From Pseudothermotoga hypogea DSM 11164 = NBRC 106472 (GTDB lineage Bacteria; Thermotogota; Thermotogae; Thermotogales; DSM-5069), in contig NZ_CP007141.1 of assembly GCF_000816145.1 (NCBI RefSeq), positions 1,922,001 to 1,986,000 on the forward strand: DNA of 64,000 nucleotides, given 5' to 3'. Within the stretch, counting starts at the first letter, position 1; every line of letters begins with the position of its first letter. A program made the position numbers and the translations under genes. The notes beneath the pieces are model-generated. The model ran no database searches, was not told the DNA's origin, and was given only the letters and a program-made list of their open reading frames with translations. Below are positions 9,537 to 19,632 of the stretch, in pieces.

Positions 9537-10588
9537 TACTGCTGCGATCCCCCTTCAGTTTCAGTTCCACTCAGGAGATAAACCTTGATGTCGCTCGACT
9601 GCTTGAACTTTAGGAACTCTTCTTGGACCCATTTCTGCCACAGTTCGCTCGCCTTGGACTGCGCCAAATAGTCCCTTATATCGCCCGCGACTTCCTCCAG
9701 CTCTTGATAACCTTTGGGCTTCTTCTCCAGAACACGGTAGATCTCCCATCCACCACTCGTCTTCAACGGACCAACGATCGCACCGACTGGGCTCGCGAAG
9801 ACTTTTTCTTCGACTTCCTGATTCAGTAGACCACTGTAGCGTTCGACCCATCCCAGCTCGCCCGCCTTATCCTTCGTCAACGGATCGATCGAGACTTCAC
9901 TCGCGATCTGGGAGAAATCCTCACCCTTTCTGATCCTCTCCAAAACCTTGTTTGCCTGTTCCTGCGTCTCGACGATGATTCTCAAAAGCTTCGCGGATTC
10001 TTCGACGGTGAAGAACTCCTTGTTTTCCTCATAGAATCTCTTCACTTCTTCGTCGCTGATCGCCGAACTCTCCGTTACTTTTTGGTATATCTGCTGAAGC
10101 GTCTGTTGGACCGTGAAGATCCATCTGAGCCTGTTTTTGAACGTTTCCAGATCTCCGAGGTTTGCACTCTTGAGATACCAATCCAGATCGGTTTCTGTCA
10201 TGTTGTACTGAGAAAGAGTTTTGTTCAACTCATCCGCGACGAGCTTCTCTATCGTTTCCTTCGGAACGACGATACCCATCTTCTCACCGATCTGGACGAT
10301 CAAGATCTGATCGATCAGGTTGTTCAGCACTTCCCTCTTGTAGCGTTGAAGGAGTGCCAAACCTTCGGGCGTGCTTGTGAGCACCTGGTAGAACCTCTCG
10401 TCGAGAGACTGCAACTGCAACAAGAGTCTGTTCAGGTTTGCTTCTCTGTCGAGCTCTTCCTGTGTGACTTGTCTGCCGTTCACCTCTGCGACAACAACCG
10501 TGCTGGGTGTCGCACTGCTCGTCGTTTCCTGAGCAAAAAGGTTCAATGCCAAGAACACCATGATGACAATGATGAGAAATTTCTTCAC
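9536..10588 (-). CDS. SurA/PrsA-like parvulin peptidyl-prolyl isomerase, exported
   Basis: A 350-residue secreted chaperone/isomerase. It has an N-terminal signal peptide (MKKFLIIVIMVFLALNLFAQ), a SurA-N-like helical region (about 35-170) with NRLLLQLQSL and NLIDQILIVQIGEKMGI, and a parvulin rotamase domain near 195-300 (AKLLRIIVETQEQANKVLERIRKGEDFSQIASEVSIDP..GELGWVERYSG). The C-terminal helical tail folds back as in SurA. Likely acts in the periplasm on envelope or toga proteins (inference). It lies 1 nt after mazG. Confidence 0.88.
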   Translation of the reverse strand: MKKFLIIVIMVFLALNLFAQETTSSATPSTVVVAEVNGRQVTQEELDREANLNRLLLQLQSLDERFYQVLTSTPEGLALLQRYKREVLNNLIDQILIVQIGEKMGIVVPKETIEKLVADELNKTLSQYNMTETDLDWYLKSANLGDLETFKNRLRWIFTVQQTLQQIYQKVTESSAISDEEVKRFYEENKEFFTVEESAKLLRIIVETQEQANKVLERIRKGEDFSQIASEVSIDPLTKDKAGELGWVERYSGLLNQEVEEKVFASPVGAIVGPLKTSGGWEIYRVLEKKPKGYQELEEVAGDIRDYLAQSKASELWQKWVQEEFLKFKQSSDIKVYLLSGTETEGGSQQ

Positions 10589-10589
10589 T

Positions 10590-11360
10590 TCACTCTCCTC
10601 CCTTCACTTCTTCCCAGAGAGCATCGAGTTGTTCGAGAGTCATTTTCTTCAACTCGAGCCCACGCTTCTTTGCAAAATCCTCAACCATTGCGAACCTATT
10701 GGCGAACTTCTCAGTCGCCCTGCGCAACGCAACCTCAGGATCGACGCTCGAAAACCTCGCCACGTTGACAACGGCGAAGAGCAAATCCCCAAGCTCTTCC
10801 TCCATTGATCCTGGATCCCCCCGCTGGATAGCCTGCTCGAGCTCCCTCACTTCTTCTCTGACCTTTTCCATAGCTCCCGAGACATCTGGCCAATCGAAAC
10901 CGACCGCTGCTGCGTTCTCCTGAATCCTCCTTGCAAGGCTCAGAGCAGGTAGCGCTTTGTTCAGACTGCCAATCGCTGAAGACTTGCTTGTTCCTTTCTC
11001 CTGGGATTTGATTCGCTCCCACTGCTCGTAAGAATAGCCTGGACTGTCACCAAAAACGTGTGGATGACGTCTTACGAGCTTTTCGCTGAGCGTTCTCAAC
11101 ACGTCCAAAATGTCGAACGCGTCCCTTTCCTTAGCGACCTGTGCATGAAAGATGACCTGAAGCAACACATCTCCCAGTTCCTCGATCATCCTTGCGTCGT
11201 TCTTTTCGTCGATTGCGTCCAGTAGTTCGTAAGCTTCTTCGATCAGATAGGGCTTCAGAGATTCGTGTGTCTGACTGCGATCCCACTCGCATCCACGTTT
11301 GGAGCGCAGTGTTTCCATGATCTGAACCAACTTTTCGAATTCTTCACCCAGGATTCCCAA
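10590..11360 (-). CDS. mazG: Nucleoside triphosphate pyrophosphohydrolase MazG
   Basis: Hydrolyses NTPs and dNTPs to monophosphates and pyrophosphate (256 aa). It has two MazG units: the first over residues 15-115 (CEWDRSQTHESLKPYLIEEAYELLDAIDE.. EELGDVLLQVIFHAQ) and the second over 150-245 (EKVREEVRELEQAI..MEEELGDLLFAVVNVARF). The EExxE and ExxD metal-binding pairs are intact in both. Length matches the housekeeping, non-toxin-linked MazG type. One nucleotide separates it from DUF47 upstream and from the isomerase downstream. Confidence 0.95.
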   Translation of the reverse strand: MGILGEEFEKLVQIMETLRSKRGCEWDRSQTHESLKPYLIEEAYELLDAIDEKNDARMIEELGDVLLQVIFHAQVAKERDAFDILDVLRTLSEKLVRRHPHVFGDSPGYSYEQWERIKSQEKGTSKSSAIGSLNKALPALSLARRIQENAAAVGFDWPDVSGAMEKVREEVRELEQAIQRGDPGSMEEELGDLLFAVVNVARFSSVDPEVALRRATEKFANRFAMVEDFAKKRGLELKKMTLEQLDALWEEVKGGE

Positions 11361-11361
11361 A

Positions 11362-12012
11362 CTACACCCTCCTCTTGAGTGAGACGATCTGGACCCTGTC
11401 TGAACAGTCCTCCGCCCTGTCTGCGATATCCGCCAGACTTCTTATCAGATCCTTGAGATGCATTTTTTGACCGTGGGAGATATCCTGCAGGGAGAATATC
11501 TTTCTCAGCAGATCTCTTTCGATGCCGTCCACCTGGTGCTCTTTCACTTCCGTCGCATCGACAAACTCCATGACACGGTTCAAATCGATAAAAAGATACT
11601 CTATCGCCTGTTTGAGAGCATCGTAAGTCTCGATGGACCTGTCGAGCAACGCCTTGATTTCCTCGTTCAGGGAATCTGGAATATAGGGTCTTTCGATCTC
11701 GAGAAGATCGGCCACGTATTCAGCCTTGTTCGCGACTTTGTCGGCCGCCTCGATGATCCCGAGCAGATCACCTCTGAAGTTGGGCAAGAATGCACCGCTG
11801 TACATGATGTTTTCAACCTTTCTTCTCACAACGTCTGCCTCGTGTTCGAACTCACGAACCTCCTCGGCGAGTTCTGTAATACGATCAAACTGCTGGGACA
11901 GATAGGCTTCAAGCAGGTTCTTCAAACTCACCAGCGTCGTGCTAACCTTTTCGAGGTGCTCACGCACGAGATTCACGATTTCAAGCTCTTTCTTGCCAAC
12001 TATCCACCCCAT
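11362..12012 (-). CDS. DUF47 (PhoU-like, TIGR00153) protein
   Basis: A 216-residue all-helical PhoU-like protein of the DUF47 family, often paired with Pit phosphate transporters and thought to modulate phosphate uptake; no pit gene is visible here. The EFEHEADVVRRKVENIMY motif (metal-binding E-x2-H-E-x2-D) and the C-terminal ADIADRAEDCSDRVQIV segment are characteristic. The ATG at 12012 is chosen because AAGGAG lies 8 nt upstream; an in-frame GTG 9 nt earlier would sit on that site. It is the first gene of the large minus-strand housekeeping unit that continues to pheT. Confidence 0.87.
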   Translation of the reverse strand: MGWIVGKKELEIVNLVREHLEKVSTTLVSLKNLLEAYLSQQFDRITELAEEVREFEHEADVVRRKVENIMYSGAFLPNFRGDLLGIIEAADKVANKAEYVADLLEIERPYIPDSLNEEIKALLDRSIETYDALKQAIEYLFIDLNRVMEFVDATEVKEHQVDGIERDLLRKIFSLQDISHGQKMHLKDLIRSLADIADRAEDCSDRVQIVSLKRRV

Positions 12013-12056
12013 CGCTAACACTCCTTGTAAGAAAGGATCTCCAGGACTCCGCTTCT

Positions 12057-12062
12057 ATTATA
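12057..12062 (-). promoter_or_regulatory. Probable -10 box (TATAAT) for the DUF47-to-pheT unit
   Basis: A consensus TATAAT on the minus strand sits 45 nt upstream of the DUF47 start. The hexamer 17 nt upstream (CCGTTT) is a poor -35. It is the only good candidate promoter in the gap 12013-12183, which otherwise holds short imperfect inverted repeats and nothing recognisable. Confidence 0.5.
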
Positions 12063-12183
12063 CCGAGCTTCCGTCGTGAAACGGATGCAGGATGCGTTAA
12101 TATTTTCCTGCTTCAAGAGTAACGTTAAGTCAGGCGAATCCGCCGAGTCGATCTCGAAAAATCAAACGAAAAAGGTTTTGTTG

Positions 12184-12249
12184 TAAAATATGAGTGCGTG
12201 GAGGAGAAGAGGAGAAGACCACGTCCCAAGTTGGGTGTGGTCTTTTTTG
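12184..12249 (+). promoter_or_regulatory. glpK promoter -10 and leader terminator hairpin (putative GlpP target)
   Basis: TAAAAT at 12184-12189 is a likely -10 (weak -35). The leader that follows contains GTGGAGGAGAAGAGGAGAAG, then a hairpin AGACCAC (12216-12222) / GTGGTCT (12237-12243) with inner CCCA/TGGG pairs and a T6 tail, i.e. a Rho-independent terminator 25 nt before glpK. The same arrangement and much of the same sequence precede the minus-strand dehydrogenase unit near 17.4 kb. GlpP, encoded downstream of glpK, is known in Bacillus to stop termination at such leaders, so this is inferred to be its target. Confidence 0.75.
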
Positions 12250-12273
12250 ATTCTTTGTTGGGGGTGCGCATGA

Positions 12274-14324
<2,051 letters not shown>

Positions 14325-14333
<9 letters not shown>

Positions 14334-14693
14334 GTTGACTCTTTTCACAGTACGCGTAGCTACGACGTCCGCTCCCGTTTCGAGGACGTTCTTCAGGATC
14401 ACATCGCCCACCTTCACGGGGGCTTCGATTTGGACCTGTTTGACCAACTCCATGAATTCCGGTATCAAACGTTTGGGTATGGGCTTGGATGTCTTCACCG
14501 ACGCAAGGGGAAGTTCACCATTAACAACCTTCACACTGGTGGGAACGATCCTCTTGGGTTCTTTCAGCTCGTCCTCGAGGTAAGAAAGACCCCTTGGACA
14601 GCGGTTGCCCTCGACTGAAACTATCTTTCCATCCTCAACACTGTATTTTATTTTGCATCCCATTGGGCATAGGACGCAAACTATCTTCTCCAT
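14325..14693 (-). CDS. DUF1667 iron-sulfur protein
   Basis: A 122-residue DUF1667 protein. Four cysteines near the N-terminus (CVLCPMGC, then RCPRG) look like an Fe-S or zinc site; the rest is a beta-rich domain. Members are usually encoded with a GlpA/GlpD-like FAD enzyme and a pyridine-nucleotide-disulfide-like flavoprotein, as here, and may be an electron-transfer subunit of that complex (inference). The ATG at 14693 follows GAGGAGG by 7 nt; an upstream in-frame GTG at 14699 would be too close to that site. The gene overlaps the upstream flavoprotein stop region by none and the convergent glpP by 9 nt. Confidence 0.85.
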
Positions 14694-14695
14694 GT

Positions 14696-15913
14696 TCACA
14701 CCTCCTCGAGCTTGACTTCAATCCTGTCAAGGTTCGAGAGTTTCTGCTTCGGAATCTTCACAACGATCATCTCACTTGGGATGAGGTCCTCAAAAGTCTT
14801 TTCAAAGCCACCCACCTTCAATAACGCCTTCTCCATGGGCTTCTTGCACCTGAGATAGAGCGTGAGATCATCGACATCGTTGTAGTAGTTGGGGAAGGTG
14901 AGCATCACGTTCTCTCCGGGAACAATGGGAACACCGAGTGAGAATCTTTCTCCATTGACGTACCTCGAGGCGTACTCGCCTGCACGCTCTCCCTCTTTGG
15001 TGACGTAGTCAACAAGATCAAAGACCGCCGTGCAGTTGCCTGCGGCGAAGATCCATTCGTTCGAGGATTGACCCGTGTTGGAGCAGGCGATTCCCCTGGT
15101 TCTTTTGTCGAGCGTGACCAGACCGTTCAGCATCTCTACCTGAGGGATGAGTCCGACCGAAAGAACGAGCGTGTCCACTTTGAAACTCTTTTCAGTACCT
15201 GGAATTGGCCTGAACTGTTCATCCACGCTTGCGACGACGACTTCTTCGAGTCTTTCGCTTCCTTTGACTTCGACCACGGTGCTGGAGAGGTACAACGGTA
15301 TGTTGAAGTCCTTCAAGCACTGTATCACGTTCCTCAGCAATCCTCCCGGATAAGGTAATCTCTCAACGACTCCCACGACTTCGATGCCTTCGAGCGTCAA
15401 CCTCCTGGCCATGATCATGCCGATGTCTCCGGAGCCAACGATCAAAGCTTTCCTTCCGACCTTTCTGTTGTCTATGTTCATCAATCTTTGTGCCACACCC
15501 GCGGTGAAGATGCCAGAAGGTCTATCGCCGGGAATCATCAGAGAACCGAAGGGACGTTCACGTGCCCCAGCAGCGTACACGACCACCTTCGCTTCGAGCT
15601 CGAACACGTTCTTCGGTGAGACGAGCAGGGCCGTTCTGTCCCTGTTGAGCCTCAGTACGTGGCAGTCGTTCAACACATCTATCGCACCAGCGTATCTGCT
15701 CAGTTGCTCTCGAAAGCGCTCCGCGTATTCAGGTCCTGTCAGTTCCTCTCTGAAATAATGCAGCCCGAAGCCGTTGTGAATGCACTGATTCAAAATGCCA
15801 CCAGTGATCTCGTCTCGTTCGGCGATGACTACCTTCAAGTTCCTCTTCGCCGCCGCAATCGCCGCAGCCATACCTGCAGCTCCCGCACCGATCACGAGCA
15901 CGTCCGTCTTCAT
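14696..15913 (-). CDS. FAD-dependent pyridine nucleotide-disulfide-type oxidoreductase
   Basis: A 405-residue flavoprotein. The FAD-binding GAGAAGMAAAIAAAKRNLKVVIAE begins at residue 8, a second dinucleotide fold is at about residues 155-180 (KALIVGSGDIGMIMARRLTLEGIEVVGVVE), and FAAGNC near residue 300 closes the FAD site. The single visible N-terminal cysteine (GILNQCIHNGFG) is not a CxxxxC redox pair, so it is more like the NADH-oxidising partner found with GlpA-like dehydrogenases than a true disulfide reductase. It overlaps the dehydrogenase-like gene by 4 nt. Probable role: passing electrons from glycerol-3-phosphate oxidation to NAD(P) or another carrier. Confidence 0.85.
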   Translation of the reverse strand: MKTDVLVIGAGAAGMAAAIAAAKRNLKVVIAERDEITGGILNQCIHNGFGLHYFREELTGPEYAERFREQLSRYAGAIDVLNDCHVLRLNRDRTALLVSPKNVFELEAKVVVYAAGARERPFGSLMIPGDRPSGIFTAGVAQRLMNIDNRKVGRKALIVGSGDIGMIMARRLTLEGIEVVGVVERLPYPGGLLRNVIQCLKDFNIPLYLSSTVVEVKGSERLEEVVVASVDEQFRPIPGTEKSFKVDTLVLSVGLIPQVEMLNGLVTLDKRTRGIACSNTGQSSNEWIFAAGNCTAVFDLVDYVTKEGERAGEYASRYVNGERFSLGVPIVPGENVMLTFPNYYNDVDDLTLYLRCKKPMEKALLKVGGFEKTFEDLIPSEMIVVKIPKQKLSNLDRIEVKLEEV

Positions 15914-17349
15914 TCTCTCACCTTCCCATCGACAACCCAGCTGTTGGGGGACTTGAGAACGATCTGTGAAGCGTCTGTTTTGAGTTCTCGCTCAAGGATC
16001 TTCAGTATCTTGCTCATGCAAAAGTCACCCTGACAGCGACCGAACATAGCGCGTGTTCTGAACTTCACCCCATCCAGCGTCCTGGCTCCCCTTCTTATCG
16101 CTTCCACTATCTCCGCCTCGGTCACCTCGTTGCAGAAACAGATCATTCGACCCGCAGATGGATTCTCTTTCACAGCCCTCTGCCATTCCTCAAGGCTCAG
16201 CTCAGCGTATTTCCTTATGCCCTTTCTCTCTGGTTTGAAACCTTTCTTAGTGGTGAGATTGATTCTCATCTGCTGTTGCAACACTTCTTCGGCGATGTAT
16301 TTTGCTATCGCGGGTGCGGCGGTGAGACCGGGAGATCTCATCGCCATTGCGTTGACAAAGTTGGGGACGATCTCGCTTTTACCGATGAAGAAGTCCTTCT
16401 GCGGACTTTCTGGTCTCAATCCCGCGAAGGTCTTCACCACCAAAGAGAAGTCGATCTCTGGGACCAGTTTCAGCACGAAGTCCTTCACGGACTGAATCCC
16501 TTCGTTGGTGGTCGTCAAGTCGTTCTTCCTGTCGCTCGGAAGATCCTCTGCTGTGGGGCCGAGGAGCAAACCACCATCTATCGTGGGCAGAACGAGTATA
16601 CCCTTGGACTTCTCAGTGGGAGTGGGAAAGATAACGGATCTCACGCTGTTACCGAGTTTCTTGTCGAGCAGGATGTACTGACCCTTCCTCGGATGCAGAG
16701 GCACGTACTCGGCACCTGCAAGCTTGGCGACCTCATCGGCGAACAGGCCCGCGGCGTTGATCACCACATCGACTCGGTGAACTTGTTTGTTCGTGATGAC
16801 ACCGACGATCCTGTTTCCCTGTTTTTCGAAATCAACCACTTCTTCGTTCAGGAAAAGCTTCAGGCCGTTCTCGAGCGCATTTTCCACCGCAGCTATTGCG
16901 ACCATCCAGGGTTCCGTTATCCCCGCGGTGGGTGCCCAGAGTCCCATCTTCACTTCGGGATTGATCCTCGGTTCTCTCGAGAGGATCGTTTCACGATCGT
17001 GTATGCTCAAGTTTGGAACGCCGTTCTTCTCGCCTTGAACGAGAAGTTTGTGAAGCACGGCGGTTTCTTCATCGTTGAAAGCGAGCACGTAGGAACCCGT
17101 TCTTTTGATTTCAAAATCGAGCTCGCGAGAAAGTTCGGTGTACATAGCGTTGCCGACGCTGCAAAATCTGGCCCGAACGCTTCCGACCGGATCGTCGTAA
17201 CCAGCGTGCAGTATCGCGGAGTTGGCCTTCGTCACACCCCAGCCGACGTCCAGATTCTTTTCTATCAGCAACACCTCGACATCGTATTTGCAGAGTTCTC
17301 TCGCGATGAGTGAACCGACGACACCGGCACCTATCACAGCGACGCGCAA
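15910..17349 (-). CDS. FAD-dependent glycerol-3-phosphate dehydrogenase-like protein with BFD-type [2Fe-2S] domain
   Basis: A 479-residue DAO-fold FAD enzyme: LRVAVIGAGVVGSLIARELCKYDVEVLLIEK at the N-terminus, TKANSAILHAGYD, and GLRPESPQKDFFIG near residue 335. The C-terminal about 80 residues form a BFD-like [2Fe-2S] domain (MICFCNEVTEAEIVEAIRRG .. FGRCQGDFC). It probably oxidises glycerol-3-phosphate to dihydroxyacetone phosphate, passing electrons through the Fe-S centre to the flavoprotein downstream. The TTG at 17349 is chosen because GGAGGG lies 6 nt upstream; any longer start would run into the leader hairpin. Family could include other hydroxyacid oxidases; the glpK-glpP context favours glycerol-3-phosphate. 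Confidence 0.86.
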   Translation of the reverse strand: MRVAVIGAGVVGSLIARELCKYDVEVLLIEKNLDVGWGVTKANSAILHAGYDDPVGSVRARFCSVGNAMYTELSRELDFEIKRTGSYVLAFNDEETAVLHKLLVQGEKNGVPNLSIHDRETILSREPRINPEVKMGLWAPTAGITEPWMVAIAAVENALENGLKLFLNEEVVDFEKQGNRIVGVITNKQVHRVDVVINAAGLFADEVAKLAGAEYVPLHPRKGQYILLDKKLGNSVRSVIFPTPTEKSKGILVLPTIDGGLLLGPTAEDLPSDRKNDLTTTNEGIQSVKDFVLKLVPEIDFSLVVKTFAGLRPESPQKDFFIGKSEIVPNFVNAMAMRSPGLTAAPAIAKYIAEEVLQQQMRINLTTKKGFKPERKGIRKYAELSLEEWQRAVKENPSAGRMICFCNEVTEAEIVEAIRRGARTLDGVKFRTRAMFGRCQGDFCMSKILKILERELKTDASQIVLKSPNSWVVDGKVRE

Positions 17350-17368
17350 GACGATCCCTCCAAAAGAA

Positions 17369-17398
17369 AAAGCCACACCCCAAAAGGGATGTGGCTTT
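17369..17398 (-). terminator. Leader terminator hairpin of the dehydrogenase unit (putative GlpP target)
   Basis: Read on the minus strand, AAAGCCACA pairs with TGTGGCTTT, with an inner CCC/GGG and a 4-nt loop, and is followed by TTTTTC; it lies 19 nt before the TTG start at 17349. It resembles the hairpin before glpK (shared GGAGAA upstream, CCAC stem, CCC/GGG inner stem, poly-U). The two leaders probably share GlpP-controlled antitermination. Confidence 0.75.
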
Positions 17399-17424
17399 CT
17401 CCAGGTCTCTACCACACCGATTCA

Positions 17425-17453
17425 ATTTTAGCACAAAGATCTCGACGGTTCAA
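17425..17453 (-). promoter_or_regulatory. Promoter of the glycerol-3-phosphate dehydrogenase-like unit
   Basis: On the minus strand TTGAAC (17448-17453) and TAAAAT (17425-17430) are separated by exactly 17 nt. Transcription would start near 17418 and pass through a leader of about 70 nt holding the terminator hairpin. A good sigma-70-type promoter by spacing and sequence. Confidence 0.72.
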
Positions 17454-17546
17454 GTGGATCAATGAACGACATCGCAAAGGTTAAGAATTTTCAAACCTTC
17501 ACCGACAACATCATCCTTGGGGCAGAATAATTCTGGAGGTGAATGC

Positions 17547-17864
17547 ATGGTTTTGATCTACACCACGTTCCCGACCAAGGATGACTGCCTGAGGGTTTGC
17601 AAGCAACTACTCGAAGAAAGAAAGATCGCATGTTTCAACGCTTTCCAGATTCAATCTGGATACTGGTGGCAGGACAAGATCGTGGAAGATCAGGAGTGGG
17701 CAGCGATCCTTAAGACCGACAAGTTCAAAGAGGACGAAGTCTTCGAAGCTTTGAAAAAGCTTCATCCGTACACGACACCGGCGATCATCTCAATCGAAGC
17801 GAAAAAAGTTGACACGCAGTATCTCAGCTGGCTCGTTTCGACCATTTCATCCCAGCAAACTTAG
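17547..17864 (+). CDS. cutA: CutA1 divalent-cation tolerance protein
   Basis: A 105-residue trimeric ferredoxin-like-fold protein of the CutA1 family, linked in Escherichia coli to copper tolerance but of unsettled biochemical role. Typical blocks are YTTFPTKDDCLRVCKQLLEERKIACFNAF, QSGYWWQDKIVEDQEWAAILKT and LHPYTTPAIISIEAKKVDTQYLSWL. The ATG at 17547 follows GGAGGT by 6 nt; a longer in-frame start lacks support. The 3' end overlaps the convergent hydrolase gene by 18 nt, leaving no room for a separate terminator. Confidence 0.95.
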   Translation: MVLIYTTFPTKDDCLRVCKQLLEERKIACFNAFQIQSGYWWQDKIVEDQEWAAILKTDKFKEDEVFEALKKLHPYTTPAIISIEAKKVDTQYLSWLVSTISSQQT

Positions 17865-18638
17865 ATGAGCCATCACGAGGTTCAAGATCGTTCTCGGTTT
17901 CTCGACCACCACGGCATGACCTGAATCTGGAACGCAAACGAGGTTCGCAGCCTTTATGGACGCAGCGATCTCGTGTGAGAAACGTGGTGGCTTGATTCGA
18001 TCGTGCTCGGCACACACAACGAGTGTGGGACAATTGATCGATGGAAGTTTCTCGACCAGAGGTTTTTGTTCCATCTGGAGGAAAGAATCGAGCAGCATCA
18101 CGGCCCCGTCGTAGTTGAAATTCTGCATCCTCGAGACGATTGTGTTCAACAGATCCGGATGCGCGTCCAAGAAAGCCTCGCTGTACACGTCGGTCAGCCA
18201 ACTCAGAACGAACTTGGTAGGATCCTTCGTCTCTGCGCCCATTCTCCAGAGTAAAGCATGATTTCGGATGTACGGTGTCACGCGCGCGGTGGCGGTTATG
18301 ATCACGAGGCTTTCGACCATCTCGGGATGCTCGGCGGCGAAGAGCATTCCAACTTCTCCGCCGTAAGATGTGCCAACGAGGTGCAGTTTGTTTATTTTCA
18401 GAGCGTCACACAACTCCTTCAAATCTTGAACGTGCTTTTCGAAAGAACATTCCGCATTTGAAGACGTCCACTGGCACCTGAAGTTGTGAAGGAGCACTGA
18501 ATATCGATCTTTAAGATCTTTCAACAAGGAGTCCCAGCTTTTCATATTCATGAAAATACCGTTTAGGAGTGCGACAACGCTTCCTCGACCCGGGTGAAAT
18601 TCGTAATCGATCTCGACACCATCCGAAGTTTTGAACAT
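17847..18638 (-). CDS. Alpha/beta hydrolase, soluble
   Basis: A 263-residue single-domain alpha/beta hydrolase. Nucleophile elbow G-T-S-Y-G-G, acid in VVCAEHDRIK and histidine in PDSGHAVVVEKP form a complete triad; the oxyanion-hole strand reads VVALLNGIF. No signal peptide. The ATG at 18638 has GAGGTGA upstream and lies 10 nt after the FabH-like stop, making it the last gene of the 16-gene run. Esterase, thioesterase, lactonase or C-C hydrolase activity are all possible; substrate unknown. A second hydrolase of the same fold is fused to LivM two genes upstream. Confidence 0.85.
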   Translation of the reverse strand: MFKTSDGVEIDYEFHPGRGSVVALLNGIFMNMKSWDSLLKDLKDRYSVLLHNFRCQWTSSNAECSFEKHVQDLKELCDALKINKLHLVGTSYGGEVGMLFAAEHPEMVESLVIITATARVTPYIRNHALLWRMGAETKDPTKFVLSWLTDVYSEAFLDAHPDLLNTIVSRMQNFNYDGAVMLLDSFLQMEQKPLVEKLPSINCPTLVVCAEHDRIKPPRFSHEIAASIKAANLVCVPDSGHAVVVEKPRTILNLVMAHLSLLG

Positions 18639-18648
18639 GCCCTTCACC

Positions 18649-19632
18649 TCACACTCTGAACGCCACAGCCACCTGTTGATAACCAACACCCGAGGTGAGG
18701 AAGATGATAACTTTGCCCTCGAGGTCGTTGAGTTTTCCCTCATCGAAAGCATCGTCGTACGCCATATAAACGCAGGCAGATCCGGTGTAACCGTATTTAT
18801 GCATGATCATGTGCGCTTTTTCCTCTGCTAAGCCCATCGTTTCCATGACTTTCTGTATGGTCTTCTTTCGAACCTGAGTGAAAAAGATCATGCCTATTTC
18901 GTCTTTCGAGAAGTTGCATTTCTCCATGAGCCGGTTGAGCAACAAGGGCCAGCCTTCTTCGTTCACGGTCGCTGGGTACGCCGCGCGCAGATCGAGCTTG
19001 TGAAGTCCTCTTTCAAAACCTTGAAGATTCATCGTGCCTGCTCCCATGTAGATGCCCCAGTTGTACCACCAGCTACCATCGCACCTTGCGACGCTGCCGA
19101 GATAACCCGGTTCATCTGAGGCCGTCAGGATGAGTGCACCGGCACCGTCCGAAAACAGCGCTTCCCAGGAGTACTTCCAGCTCAAGAACTTCGTCATCGC
19201 GTACACTCCGATCACGAGCACATTTTTATAATCGCCGAGCGCTATGTAACGGGATGCGATGTCCAAGAGCAATGCGCCGTTTGCACAGGAGGCGTTAACG
19301 TTGAACGCCAGAGGTTCGGCTTTGTGCGCACCGATCAGATACTGTACTCTCGCCGCATCGGGTGGTGAAATGGCTTCGGGTGTGTCCGTGCCCACTATGA
19401 TCAGGTCGATCTCTTCAGGTTTCATGTTGATCCTCGCCAGTGCGCGCTTGGCGGCTTCGGCAGCCATGTAGGTCGGGGTTTCTTCTTCATTCGAGAGGCG
19501 TCGATGGTTGATACCGATCTGTTCTGTGAAGTAGGGATCGATGGTGAAATGGACGAGTCTTTCGAACTCTTGATTCGTCATGATCTTGCTCGGAGCGTAG
19601 AGACCAGAAGAGATTATCTTTGCGTACTTCAT
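18649..19632 (-). CDS. 3-oxoacyl-ACP synthase III (FabH)-like protein lacking catalytic His/Asn
   Basis: A 327-residue thiolase-fold protein of the FabH/KAS III type. The nucleophilic cysteine is C116 in NASCANGALL, and LFSDGAGALIL is conserved. The expected H-Q-A-N motif reads T252-Q-V-R and the G-N-T motif reads G281-Y282-T, so the His and Asn needed for decarboxylative Claisen condensation are absent. It may be an acyl-transferring or thiolase-like variant, or non-catalytic. It follows the LivM-hydrolase fusion with a 4-nt overlap and precedes the free hydrolase, tying it to the transport system. Confidence 0.8.
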   Translation of the reverse strand: MKYAKIISSGLYAPSKIMTNQEFERLVHFTIDPYFTEQIGINHRRLSNEEETPTYMAAEAAKRALARINMKPEEIDLIIVGTDTPEAISPPDAARVQYLIGAHKAEPLAFNVNASCANGALLLDIASRYIALGDYKNVLVIGVYAMTKFLSWKYSWEALFSDGAGALILTASDEPGYLGSVARCDGSWWYNWGIYMGAGTMNLQGFERGLHKLDLRAAYPATVNEEGWPLLLNRLMEKCNFSKDEIGMIFFTQVRKKTIQKVMETMGLAEEKAHMIMHKYGYTGSACVYMAYDDAFDEGKLNDLEGKVIIFLTSGVGYQQVAVAFRV

